Of a stretch of 43,351 nucleotides of DNA, positions 35,412-43,351 are shown piece after piece. The stretch is taken from NCBI GenBank assembly GCA_002707835.1, contig PANZ01000012.1:55340-98690 (forward strand), written 5' to 3'. Within the stretch, counting starts at the first letter, position 1, and every line of letters begins with the position of its first letter. A program made the position numbers and the translations under genes. This DNA is from Chloroflexota bacterium (GTDB taxonomy: Bacteria; Chloroflexota; Dehalococcoidia; UBA2979). The notes beneath the pieces were generated by a model. It was not told the origin of the DNA and ran no database searches. It saw nothing but the letters and a program-made list of their open reading frames with translations.

Positions 35412-36683
35412 ATGAATAGCAAATCCTATCAGGGCGATATCAAAGATCCATCATTGATCGACCAAGGAATTCAAAGAATTAATTGGGCAGCTAGAGAAAT
35501 GCCAGTTCTCCAAAAAATTAGAAATAGATTTCAAACAGAACTACCATTAAAAAATATTCGTATCGCTGGATGTCTACATGTTACCTCTGAAACTGCGAAT
35601 TTAATGATTACTCTTAAGGCGGCTGGTGCAGATATACAATTGGCAGCTTCAAATCCCTTGTCCACACAAGACGACATCGCAGCTGCTCTTAGCCTGGAGT
35701 ACGATGTCCCGACATATGCTATTAGAGGAGAGGATAATGATACTTACCATCAACACCTCGAGAAAATATTAGATTTCAAGCCTCAACTTACAATGGATGA
35801 TGGAGCTGATCTAGTAGCTTTATTACATTCAAAAGATCCAAAAGAAAGTGTTGGTGTAGTTGGAGGTACTGAAGAAACGACTACAGGTGTAATACGGCTA
35901 AGAGCTTTGGCAAGTGAAGGAAATCTTCGTTACCCCATAATTGCAGTAAATGATGCAAATACTAAGCATTTTTTTGATAATCGATATGGTACTGGTCAGT
36001 CAACATTAGATGGGATAATTCGCGCAACCAATATATTGCTTGCTGGAAAAACTTTAGTAGTTTCTGGGTATGGATGGTGTGGAAAAGGCCTTGCCCTAAG
36101 AGGTAAGGGAATGGGGGCACGCGTAATTATAACTGAAGTTAATCCTTTACGTGCATTAGAAGCAGTCATGGATGGTTTCCAAGTACTTCCGATGCACAAT
36201 GCAGCACAAGAAGGAGATATTTTTGTAACAGTTACAGGTGATATTAATGTGTTGGACTATAGTTCATTTCAATTGATGAAATCTGGAGCAATACTTGCGA
36301 ATTCAGGACATTTTGATTCAGAAATAAATTTACCAGTCTTAAATAACATTTCTGAATCAAAACATAAATTAAGCGAATTCATGGAAGAATATACTCTCCC
36401 AGATGGAAGACAATTAATTGTTTTAGCAGAGGGACGTTTAGTTAATCTTGGCGCGGCTGAAGGTCATCCTGCCTCAGTCATGGATATGTCTTTTGCAAAT
36501 CAAGCATTAAGTTTGGAATATATGGCACAAGAGCACAAGAAATTAAAACCAAATGTTTACGAAGTTCCTTCTGCAATAGATGATGAAATAGCAAAACTGA
36601 AACTTGATGCTATGGGAATTAACATAGACAGTCTAACTGAAGAACAAGAAAATTATCTGAATTCATGGACTCTGGGTACTTAA
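35412..36683 (+). CDS. ahcY: Adenosylhomocysteinase
   Basis: Hydrolyses S-adenosylhomocysteine to adenosine and homocysteine. Seen: [28 protein letters not shown], the catalytic region [14 protein letters not shown], and the NAD domain [23 protein letters not shown]. The C-terminus is the [22 protein letters not shown] motif. At 423 residues it is the short, bacterial type. AGGAGG precedes the ATG. It forms a methyl-cycle operon with metK, 33 bases on. No SAH or SAM riboswitch is visible in the 41 bases before it. Confidence 0.96.
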   Translation: MNSKSYQGDIKDPSLIDQGIQRINWAAREMPVLQKIRNRFQTELPLKNIRIAGCLHVTSETANLMITLKAAGADIQLAASNPLSTQDDIAAALSLEYDVPTYAIRGEDNDTYHQHLEKILDFKPQLTMDDGADLVALLHSKDPKESVGVVGGTEETTTGVIRLRALASEGNLRYPIIAVNDANTKHFFDNRYGTGQSTLDGIIRATNILLAGKTLVVSGYGWCGKGLALRGKGMGARVIITEVNPLRALEAVMDGFQVLPMHNAAQEGDIFVTVTGDINVLDYSSFQLMKSGAILANSGHFDSEINLPVLNNISESKHKLSEFMEEYTLPDGRQLIVLAEGRLVNLGAAEGHPASVMDMSFANQALSLEYMAQEHKKLKPNVYEVPSAIDDEIAKLKLDAMGINIDSLTEEQENYLNSWTLGT

Positions 36684-36716
36684 AATTGTATTCAATTTCG
36701 AAAGGATTATCCTAAT

Positions 36717-37925
36717 TTGAGCATCACTTTTATGACTGCACCATCTTTACTCTTTACAAGTGAATCCGTAACAGAAGGACATCCTGATAAATTATGCGAT
36801 CAAATTTCAGACGCAATTTTGGATGAATTTATAAAAAATGATCCTTCAGCAAGAGTCGCATGTGAGACTGCTACTACTAAAAATGCTGTTTTCGTAATGG
36901 GCGAAATCACAAGTAATGCCAAGGTCAATATAGAAAAAATTGTCCGCAAAACAATAGTAGATATCGGTTATACAGACGAATCAATAGGTATCAATGGCAA
37001 TACCTGTGATATAACCATAAAACTTAAAGAACAATCACCAGACATAGCAATCGGAGTTAACAAGTCCTTCGAAGTAAGAAATCAAACCTTAGAGTCTGAT
37101 CCCTACAATTTAGCAGGTGCTGGAGATCAGGGGATGATGATCGGATTTGCTTGTATTGAAACGCCTGATTTAATGCCATTAACTATTTCACTATCACATC
37201 AAATAACAAAAAAATTATCAGAATTGCGCCATGCTGCGATTTTGCCTTATCTATGCCCAGATGGAAAAGCACAGGTGACAATCGAATATAGCTACGGGAA
37301 ACCTAAACATATCTCTGCAATAGTAATTTCTTCCCAACATTTACCATCTGTTAGTGATCAGTTATTACGAGATGATTTATTAAAATATGTTGTAACTCCA
37401 ATCTGCCCACCTGAACTAATGGACAAAAACACAAAAATATTTATCAATCCCACTGGAAGGTTCGTCACAGGTGGACCTTTAGGCGATGCAGGTCTGACAG
37501 GAAGAAAAATTATCGTTGATACTTACGGAGGAGTTGCAAGGCATGGGGGGGGAGCATTCAGTGGAAAAGATCCCTCCAAAGTAGACCGATCTGCGGCATA
37601 TGCTGCACGACATCTTGCAAAAAATATTGTGGCAGCAAAAATTGCAGAGCGCTTCGAAGTACAAATTTCATATGCAATTGGTATGGCACAACCTACTTCA
37701 ATCGATTTTGAAACTTTTGGTACTGAAACAATCTCACGTGAAAAAATAACAAAATTAATAAGTGAACAATTCGACCTCAGACCCGCAGCAATAATTGATA
37801 GGTTCAAGCTTCAAAGACCTTTATATCTACAAACTGCATCATACGGTCACTTTGGAAGATCTGATCTAAATCTTCCTTGGGAAGATATTTCAGTTGCAGC
37901 GTCTCTAAAACACCTGTTGAATTAG
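36717..37925 (+). CDS. metK: S-adenosylmethionine synthetase
   Basis: Makes SAM from ATP and methionine. Signatures: [25 protein letters not shown] at the N-terminus, [12 protein letters not shown], and [22 protein letters not shown] (the P-loop-like GGGAFSGKD). At 402 residues the length is normal. AAAGGA (36701-36706) points to TTG 36717; ATG 36732 is also possible and would give a start nearer the family norm. It is directly after ahcY. Confidence 0.95.
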   Translation: MSITFMTAPSLLFTSESVTEGHPDKLCDQISDAILDEFIKNDPSARVACETATTKNAVFVMGEITSNAKVNIEKIVRKTIVDIGYTDESIGINGNTCDITIKLKEQSPDIAIGVNKSFEVRNQTLESDPYNLAGAGDQGMMIGFACIETPDLMPLTISLSHQITKKLSELRHAAILPYLCPDGKAQVTIEYSYGKPKHISAIVISSQHLPSVSDQLLRDDLLKYVVTPICPPELMDKNTKIFINPTGRFVTGGPLGDAGLTGRKIIVDTYGGVARHGGGAFSGKDPSKVDRSAAYAARHLAKNIVAAKIAERFEVQISYAIGMAQPTSIDFETFGTETISREKITKLISEQFDLRPAAIIDRFKLQRPLYLQTASYGHFGRSDLNLPWEDISVAASLKHLLN

Positions 37926-37934
37926 AGGTGATTG

Positions 37935-39371
37935 TTGTCAACAATACGTTTTGGAACAGATGGTTGGCGAGCAATAATAGGTGAAGATTTCACTTTTACT
38001 AACGTAAGACTTTTAACACAAGCACTAGTTAAGTACTTATCTAAAGAACAACTCATTTCGAATGTTGTGGTAGGTTATGACACACGTTTTCTATCTTTTG
38101 AATTCGCAAAAACAGTTGCTGTTATAATTGCGCAAAACAACATTCCCGTGACAATGACATCATCTTTTGTACCAACTCCAGCGCTGTCATATTGCATCAC
38201 AGAATTGGGAGCAGACGCAGGCGTAATGGTTACTTCTAGCCATAACCCCTTTAATTGGAATGGAATAAAAATAAAAACCAGTGAAGGCATTAGTTTCCCT
38301 GATAGCGAAACCGCAATAATAGAATCTTATATCGACGATTCACGAATTTTTGATGTAAATGAACGTGAACTATTCGAGAAAAATCTTTCTGAAGGTCTCA
38401 TTAGATGGTACGACCCCCAACCTTCTTATATAAAAAACTTAGAAAATTTGGTAAATATAGAATCTATAAAACATTCAAACTTAAGAATTCTAATAGACCC
38501 CATGCATGGTTCTGCGCAAGGTTGGATGTTAAAAATCTTAGAAAAATCTACAATTGTACCCACTGAAATTCATGGGGATATCAATCCATCTTTCCCTTCA
38601 TTACACGCACCTGAACCTATAGCGCAAAATTTAACAGACTCTTTTAAACTGATGCATAATAACGAATATGATGTTTGTTTATCAACTGATGGAGATGGTG
38701 ACAGATTTGGCATCATCGACGACAAAGGTAATTTTATCAATCAATTAGAAGCTTTCGCTCTGCTGGTTTACTACTATTTTGAAATTAAGGAACTACAAGG
38801 TCCTCTCATAAGGTCAGTCACGATGAGTCGGATGATCGATAAATTAGGAGAAAAATATAATTCTCCAGTATTCGAAACTCCTGTTGGTTTCAAACACTTA
38901 AGTCAAAAAATGCTAGAAACCAAGGCATTACTAGCTGGAGAGGAATCAGGAGGTGCAGCTTTTATTGGCCATATTCCAGAGCGAGATGGAATACTAGCAG
39001 GATTAATTATCCTTGATTTAATTACAAGTACAGGTGAAAAAATTTCTGATTTACTGAGTGAGTTATACAAAATAGTAGGTCCCCACTCCTACCATCGCCT
39101 CGACATACCATTCGACAATACAAGAAGAGATGAAATACTTGATCGTCTAGAAAATATGCAACCCAATGATATCGCAGGATTCAAAATACTAAAAAAAGAC
39201 AATCCAGATGGTTACAGATTCACACTTACCGATGATTGGTGGCTATTAATCAGAATTAGTGGCACTGAACCATTAATAAGGATTTATGCCGAGATGCCAA
39301 ATAGCAATCTTGTAAAAAGGGCCTTGGATGAAGGTCAAAAATTATTATTTAATAATAATTTTCAAGATTAA
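37935..39371 (+). CDS. Phosphoglucomutase/phosphomannomutase family protein
   Basis: 478 residues with all four mutase domains. The N-terminus is IRFGTDGWRAIIGEDF. The catalytic phosphoserine loop is VTSSHNPFNWNGIK (around residue 101), the metal loop is STDGDGDRFGIID, the sugar-ring loop GEESGGAAFIGH, and the phosphate-binding loop RISGTEPLIRIYAE. It interconverts sugar 1- and 6-phosphates; glucose, mannose or glucosamine cannot be told apart. The second of two tandem TTG codons (37935) is chosen because GAGG lies 6 bases upstream; 37932 is possible. Confidence 0.93.
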   Translation: MSTIRFGTDGWRAIIGEDFTFTNVRLLTQALVKYLSKEQLISNVVVGYDTRFLSFEFAKTVAVIIAQNNIPVTMTSSFVPTPALSYCITELGADAGVMVTSSHNPFNWNGIKIKTSEGISFPDSETAIIESYIDDSRIFDVNERELFEKNLSEGLIRWYDPQPSYIKNLENLVNIESIKHSNLRILIDPMHGSAQGWMLKILEKSTIVPTEIHGDINPSFPSLHAPEPIAQNLTDSFKLMHNNEYDVCLSTDGDGDRFGIIDDKGNFINQLEAFALLVYYYFEIKELQGPLIRSVTMSRMIDKLGEKYNSPVFETPVGFKHLSQKMLETKALLAGEESGGAAFIGHIPERDGILAGLIILDLITSTGEKISDLLSELYKIVGPHSYHRLDIPFDNTRRDEILDRLENMQPNDIAGFKILKKDNPDGYRFTLTDDWWLLIRISGTEPLIRIYAEMPNSNLVKRALDEGQKLLFNNNFQD

Positions 39372-39375
39372 ATCA

Positions 39376-39774
39376 CTATCGTTTTGTAAATTGTGGAGCT
39401 TTTCGAGCACGCTTCAGTCCAGGTTTTTTACGTTCCTTAACCCGTGCATCTCGAGTAAGTAAACCTTCTGCACGTAAAAGCGCCTTATTAGTGTCATTAT
39501 AAACAACAAGTGCGCGTGAAACTCCATGACTTATAGCACCAGCCCAACCTGAAACACCACCGCCTTCAACACGTACTTGAATATTAAAGTTGTTTACATT
39601 ATCAGTTGCTACTAAAGGACGCAGAATCTCATTACGTAAAGACTCACGAGGAATAACTTCTTCCATTGGTTTACCATTTACTACAACTGTTCCCTCACCG
39701 GGATAAAGGCGAACTCGTGCAATTGCAGATTTGCGACGTCCTAATCCATAAAAGTATCTTTGCTCAGTAGTCAT
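39376..39774 (-). CDS. rpsI: Ribosomal protein S9
   Basis: 132 residues. YFYGLGRRKSAIARVRLYPG and the C-terminal KERKKPGLKRARKAPQFTKR are diagnostic; the terminal Lys-Arg contacts tRNA in the P site. The ATG at 39774 lies one base after the rplM stop. The open frame goes four codons further, but GAGGA just before 39774 marks this start. Confidence 0.97.
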   Translation of the reverse strand: MTTEQRYFYGLGRRKSAIARVRLYPGEGTVVVNGKPMEEVIPRESLRNEILRPLVATDNVNNFNIQVRVEGGGVSGWAGAISHGVSRALVVYNDTNKALLRAEGLLTRDARVKERKKPGLKRARKAPQFTKR

Positions 39775-39775
39775 A

Positions 39776-40465
39776 TTAATCCTCAACTATCTGGGGGTGC
39801 TGCTCATAATATTCATTAATTGCAGATACTACATCACCTTTTTTCCAGCCTGTTAAAATATCTATCCCAATTCTTTTAGCTTCCGTATCTAATTCTGCAC
39901 GCTTATATCTATTTAATGAGCCTGTCAGTCTATCACCAACCACTATTTTTTCTTCATCTGTTTTTATTACTGTAGTTGAATCAACAGACTCTGTAACAAC
40001 ATTATTTTCCTGGCGAACTCTTTTTCTGGCTCTTTCACCAGTACCCTCATTAAGCTGTGCTTGATGAGGGTGATCTCCTCCAGAATAGACATTCAAATGA
40101 CGGAAAAGCTCTCTACCTCGTGCGTTATGAGGAAGCATACCCTTAATGGCTTGTTCGACAACTTTTGTAGAATCTCTTTCCATTTGCTCTGAAAATGATC
40201 TCGCACGTAATCCGCCTGGATACCCTGAATGCCGATAGTAAGTTTTGTCTCTTGTTTTTGTACCAGTAACTACAATTTCATCAGTATTGATTATTACGAC
40301 AAAATCTCCCATTGGTAAGAAAGGTTCATAATTTGGTTTATGTTTACCTAACAATAATTTTGCAGCTTCACTTGCAATTCTACCAAGAGGTATACCTTTT
40401 GCATCAATAAGGCGCCAACTCCTATCCATGGATTTGCCGCTAAGCCTAAAAGTTTTAGAAGTCAT
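39776..40465 (-). CDS. rplM: Ribosomal protein L13 with a C-terminal SAP-like extension
   Basis: Residues 1-142 are a normal L13 (SWRLIDAKGIPLGRIASEAAKLL, DKTYYRHSGYPGG, IKGMLPHNARGRELFRHLNVY). L13 usually ends near residue 145. Here an acidic/basic linker (about 143-182) and a compact domain (about 183-222: NRYKRAELDTEAKRIGID ... GWKKGDVVSAINEYYE) follow. That domain has the helix-extended-helix look of SAP/Rho-N modules, which bind nucleic acid. No frameshift is needed. The stop is immediately upstream of rpsI and the start overlaps truA by 4 bases. Confidence 0.93.
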   Translation of the reverse strand: MTSKTFRLSGKSMDRSWRLIDAKGIPLGRIASEAAKLLLGKHKPNYEPFLPMGDFVVIINTDEIVVTGTKTRDKTYYRHSGYPGGLRARSFSEQMERDSTKVVEQAIKGMLPHNARGRELFRHLNVYSGGDHPHQAQLNEGTGERARKRVRQENNVVTESVDSTTVIKTDEEKIVVGDRLTGSLNRYKRAELDTEAKRIGIDILTGWKKGDVVSAINEYYEQHPQIVED

Positions 40466-41253
40466 AATACATCCCTGTTTTTATTATTATCCCAATCAAT
40501 TATTGATGATTCATACTTAACGTCTAATAAGGTTAATCCATGGGCTGGTGCAGTCGGACCTGCACTTCCGGGACCTTGATCTAAAAAACCAACATATTGT
40601 TGAGGCGTAATTGCGCCACAACCTACTTTTTCTAAAGCTCCCACCATTCTTCTCACCTGATGAGGAAGAAAACCACTAGCTTCAACGGTAACGGACACTT
40701 GATTAGGGGCAACTCTTTTCACATCATAACCATACAATTTTCGAATTGTAGAATACCCTTCAGGCACAGGCCCCCCAAAAGCCGACCAGTCATATTCACA
40801 AAGTGGTAGTGCGCTAGCAGCTTTGGTCATAGAAGATACATCAAGAGTTTGTTGCCGAAACCACATATAACCTCTGTTGATAGGTGACCGTACTCCTCCA
40901 TCCTTAATTTTATATCGATAAATTCGAGACCTTGCATGGCGCCTAATATCCATCTTCAATGGAATATCAATCATAGAAAGAACAGCTATATCTTCAGGTA
41001 AAAAATGATTCAATGCTGAAATCGAGCTTTGCATATCGTATTTTTTCTCTGTCTCAAAGGTTGCAACCTGACCCAATGCATGAACACCTGAATCGGTACG
41101 GCCAGCAAAGTTTGCTCTAGAACGTTCATTAGTAAAATTCCACCATGCTTGTTCTAGTTCGCCTTGAATTGTCCTCAGCCCTTTTTGTAATTGAGATCCT
41201 GAAAATAACGTTCCATCGTACTCCAACTGCAAGGCTACGCGTCGTAATGCCAC
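40462..41253 (-). CDS. truA: tRNA pseudouridine synthase A
   Basis: Modifies U38-40 in tRNA anticodon stems. The family motifs are LQLEYDGTLFSGSQLQ and FAGRTDSGVHALGQVATF, with the catalytic Asp in GRTDSG. The C-terminal LPHQVRRMVGALEKVG is typical. The start is the GTG at 41253 with GGGGAG 5 bases upstream; the TTG at 41268 overlaps the rplQ stop. The length is 263 residues. It sits in the operon rpoA-rplQ-truA-rplM-rpsI. Confidence 0.95.
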   Translation of the reverse strand: MALRRVALQLEYDGTLFSGSQLQKGLRTIQGELEQAWWNFTNERSRANFAGRTDSGVHALGQVATFETEKKYDMQSSISALNHFLPEDIAVLSMIDIPLKMDIRRHARSRIYRYKIKDGGVRSPINRGYMWFRQQTLDVSSMTKAASALPLCEYDWSAFGGPVPEGYSTIRKLYGYDVKRVAPNQVSVTVEASGFLPHQVRRMVGALEKVGCGAITPQQYVGFLDQGPGSAGPTAPAHGLTLLDVKYESSIIDWDNNKNRDVL

Positions 41254-41264
41254 ATTCGCTCCCC

Positions 41265-41615
41265 TCAAACCAATTCAATTCTTGCAATACGAGAACCATC
41301 ACCTTTACGACGACCAAGCTTTATTACTCGTGTATATCCACCAGGTCGTTCTGAATATCGTTCAGCAAGTTCGCTAAATACTGTAGCTACAACATCTGGA
41401 TCATAAACAAACGCAAGTGCACGACGACGATCGTGTAAAGAACCACGCTTGCCTAATGTAATCATTTTCTCGACAAAAGATCTTAATTCTTTAGCACGTG
41501 CTTCCGTAGTCTGCACATAACCATCTCGTAAAACGTCCGTAGTTAAGTTTCTGAACATCGCACGCCTTTGAGATGTAGGCATATCAAAACGTCTTCCACC
41601 TCGTCTATGCCTCAT
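41265..41615 (-). CDS. rplQ: Ribosomal protein L17
   Basis: 116 residues with MRHRRGGRRFDMPTSQRRAM at the N-terminus and RPGGYTRVIKLGRRKGDGS near the end; normal L17 length. Lies 33 bases after rpoA. Confidence 0.97.
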   Translation of the reverse strand: MRHRRGGRRFDMPTSQRRAMFRNLTTDVLRDGYVQTTEARAKELRSFVEKMITLGKRGSLHDRRRALAFVYDPDVVATVFSELAERYSERPGGYTRVIKLGRRKGDGSRIARIELV

Positions 41616-41648
41616 GTCTACCTCCTCAACAACCTAAAATACAATCGC

Positions 41649-42749
41649 TTAGTTATCTGATTCGCGACCAGCTTGCTTCAAGGCCTCAACTAATGCTGCA
41701 CCTAAGGCACCCACTTCATCAGTGTTAGTGTTTGCAACATTCTCTGATGCAGAAGTAGAAGAATTATCAATACCAATTGGGGTCGCCGGATCTTCCCAAC
41801 TATCATTTCGATCTCTATATGAATCGATACGTGGAGGTGGGAAACCAGAATTAATTAGCTTATCACGTAGCTCGAAATATGATTTCTCACCAAAATTTCT
41901 AAGAGCTAATAATTCTTCCTCAGACTTTTCTAAAACCATTGCAACAGTCATTAAGCCAGATCTTCTTAGACAATTATAAGCCCGAACTGATAGCTGTAGC
42001 TGCTCAATAGGCATTTCAGTCCTATCTGGTTCTACAGGTTCTTCTATTTCAATAACTTCTTCTTCAACAGGAGTAATTAGCAATTGGAATGTGGAAAATT
42101 GTTCTCGCAGTATATCTGAGGCATGTGTAACAGCTTGCTGGCCATCCATAGTGCCATCAGTCCAAATTTCTAAGTCTAAACGATCGTAATTTGTATCTTG
42201 ACCAACTCTAGTATTAGAAACACGGAAGTTGACTCTTCGGATAGGTGTAAAAATCGCATCAACAGGAATCATTCCAATAGGTAAGCCTTCAGAAACTGTC
42301 GCAGGAACATATCCACGACCAGTTTCAACATTTAAATCAGCAACTAAAGATGTATCTGCACCTTCTAAATTAGCTAGAACAAAATCAGGATTTACTATCT
42401 CATAATCAGCAGTTACCTCAATTTGACCAGCAGTAATGGGGCCTTCACCAGAAACTTCCAAAAAAAGTCTGGCAGGTCTATCAGAGAATGCGCGGAGACG
42501 CACTTCTTTTAGATTAAGAAGAAATTCTGTCATATCTTCTTTCATTCCATCTTTAGTGGAAAATTCATGATCAATTCCATCAATACGGACTGAAGTTATA
42601 GCCGCTCCTGGCAATGAAGCCAATAAAACACGTCGAAGGGCATTACCTACAGTATTACCAAACCCTTTTTCTAACGGTTCAGCAACTATGTGTACGTAGT
42701 CCAATCCTTCAGATTCAACTCGTATTTCAGGTTTTAGTAAATCAAACAA
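41649..42749 (-). CDS. rpoA: RNA polymerase alpha subunit
   Basis: Assembly subunit of RNA polymerase. The N-terminal domain has EPLEKGFGNTVGNALRRVLLASLPGAA; the C-terminal domain (about 245-310) has LSVRAYNCLRRSGLMTVAMVLEKSEEELLALRNFGEKSYFEL, which binds UP elements and activators. At 366 residues it is longer than usual (about 310-340), because of a Ser/Asn-rich tail after the CTD. The start is TTG 42749 with AGAGGTGA just upstream. Confidence 0.96.
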   Translation of the reverse strand: MFDLLKPEIRVESEGLDYVHIVAEPLEKGFGNTVGNALRRVLLASLPGAAITSVRIDGIDHEFSTKDGMKEDMTEFLLNLKEVRLRAFSDRPARLFLEVSGEGPITAGQIEVTADYEIVNPDFVLANLEGADTSLVADLNVETGRGYVPATVSEGLPIGMIPVDAIFTPIRRVNFRVSNTRVGQDTNYDRLDLEIWTDGTMDGQQAVTHASDILREQFSTFQLLITPVEEEVIEIEEPVEPDRTEMPIEQLQLSVRAYNCLRRSGLMTVAMVLEKSEEELLALRNFGEKSYFELRDKLINSGFPPPRIDSYRDRNDSWEDPATPIGIDNSSTSASENVANTNTDEVGALGAALVEALKQAGRESDN

Positions 42750-42805
42750 GAGTCACCTCTTTCCCACAGTCCTCCTATGAGAACTCCAGCATTACAAATC
42801 TTAAA

Positions 42806-43351
42806 TTAGCGAGAATAATACTCAACTACAGCACTCGGTACAAAATGAGAATCCCAATCACCCATTCCAGGTTGTGAAATCATACGACCTTTCAATGATT
42901 CACGATCCAGATCTATCCAGCCTGGAATATCACGTGCACCAATCTGCTCTTTTAAAATAGAATGGTATTCAGATCGCTCACCACGTTCTGTAAATCCTAT
43001 TTCTTGACCAATTCTTACACGTGCACTAGGAACATCTAACTTCGCACCATTTACTGAGATATGACCATGTGTCACCAACTGACGTGCCTGTGGTCTAGTC
43101 TCTGCAAATCCCATTCGAAAAACAATATTATCCAAACGCTCTTCGAGCATTTGCATCAGATTATCACCTGTTACACCTGATCTTCTAGAGGCATGCTCGT
43201 ACAAACGTCGAAATTGTTTCTCCATCAATCCATATGCAAAACGAACCTTTTGCTTTTCAATTAACTGTTGCCCACGATCAGAAATTTTTCTTCTTCGTAT
43301 AGGTCTTGGCCCAGGTGGATAAGCTCGCCGCATTGATTTTGGATTACCCCA
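42806..43351 (-). CDS. rpsD: Ribosomal protein S4 (partial, N-terminus outside the window)
   Basis: 182 codons are visible. The frame is open at the right edge and the first residues (SMRRAYPPGPRPIRRRKISD) match the part of S4 that normally follows about 30-45 N-terminal residues, so the true start lies beyond 43351. An internal ATG at 43333 is a gene-caller artefact. The S4 RNA-binding domain is seen in MLEERLDNIVFRMGFAETRPQARQLVTHGHISVNG. The C-terminus ends VPSAVVEYYSR, as usual. Confidence 0.96.
   Translation of the reverse strand, partial: WGNPKSMRRAYPPGPRPIRRRKISDRGQQLIEKQKVRFAYGLMEKQFRRLYEHASRRSGVTGDNLMQMLEERLDNIVFRMGFAETRPQARQLVTHGHISVNGAKLDVPSARVRIGQEIGFTERGERSEYHSILKEQIGARDIPGWIDLDRESLKGRMISQPGMGDWDSHFVPSAVVEYYSR

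Noticed and set aside
43334-43351. rpsD starting at the ATG at 43333
   Set aside because: S4 homologues have more N-terminal sequence, and the frame is open to the window edge.

Overview
The window is AT-rich bacterial chromosome, densely packed with ordinary housekeeping and biosynthetic genes. It carries no transposase, integrase, phage gene or CRISPR array. The mix of F420 enzymes (npdG, cofE, a luciferase-like oxidoreductase), many TTG/GTG starts, a Gram-positive-type LexA box and the gene order rpsD-rpoA-rplQ-truA-rplM-rpsI suggests a free-living member of the Chloroflexota, perhaps a marine SAR202/Dehalococcoidia-like lineage. That placement is inferred from gene content, not from a phylogeny.

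Layout, left to right. 1-434: start of a geranylgeranyl-reductase-type flavoprotein that leaves the window. 532-4630: promoter, a branched-chain leader peptide, an attenuator-like hairpin, then ilvB-ilvN-leuA. 4643-9270 (minus): cimA-leuC-leuD and a small-molecule kinase. leuB follows at 9901-10992, so leucine synthesis from 2-ketoisovalerate is complete and citramalate-based isoleucine entry is present. 11151-11535 (minus): a c-di-AMP (ydaO-type) riboswitch ahead of a tiny zinc-ribbon gene. 11683-13320: cobT-cobU for cobalamin. 13329-18413: an HtrA protease, two acyl-CoA enzymes and a lipoprotein with a degenerate protease domain. 18449-27777: F420 genes, holA, lexA with its own operator, a PIG-L deacetylase, Nudix enzymes, a CoA-ligase-like protein, a zinc alcohol dehydrogenase and an F420-type oxidoreductase. 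27774-30777 (minus): a short cysteine ligase (CysRS or MshC-like), a two-finger zinc protein with no normal start codon, a PDZ lipoprotein and tRNA-His. 30863-32409: flavin reductase, tRNA-Sec, a selenoprotein and thioredoxin. 32498-39371: plsX, a methyltransferase, a GNAT protein, ahcY, metK and a phosphohexomutase. 39376-43351 (minus): the ribosomal protein / RNA polymerase alpha operon.

The most striking item is at 31398-32409. A tRNA for selenocysteine (anticodon TCA, long variable arm) lies 91 bases from a divergent gene for the catalytic subunit of ferredoxin:thioredoxin reductase. That gene is interrupted by one in-frame TGA exactly where the last cysteine of the CPC...CPC...CHC signature belongs, making it CHU. 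The same frame continues for 72 codons of family-like sequence. A hairpin with an AGGUCU apical loop, as in the E. coli fdhF SECIS, starts 12 bases after the TGA. The next gene, convergent and overlapping by 4 bases, is thioredoxin, the expected substrate. By alignment with the Synechocystis enzyme, the selenocysteine replaces a redox-active cysteine and not an iron-sulfur ligand. Together this is a compact, apparently selenium-dependent ferredoxin-to-thioredoxin electron path. Whether it has been described before cannot be told from here.
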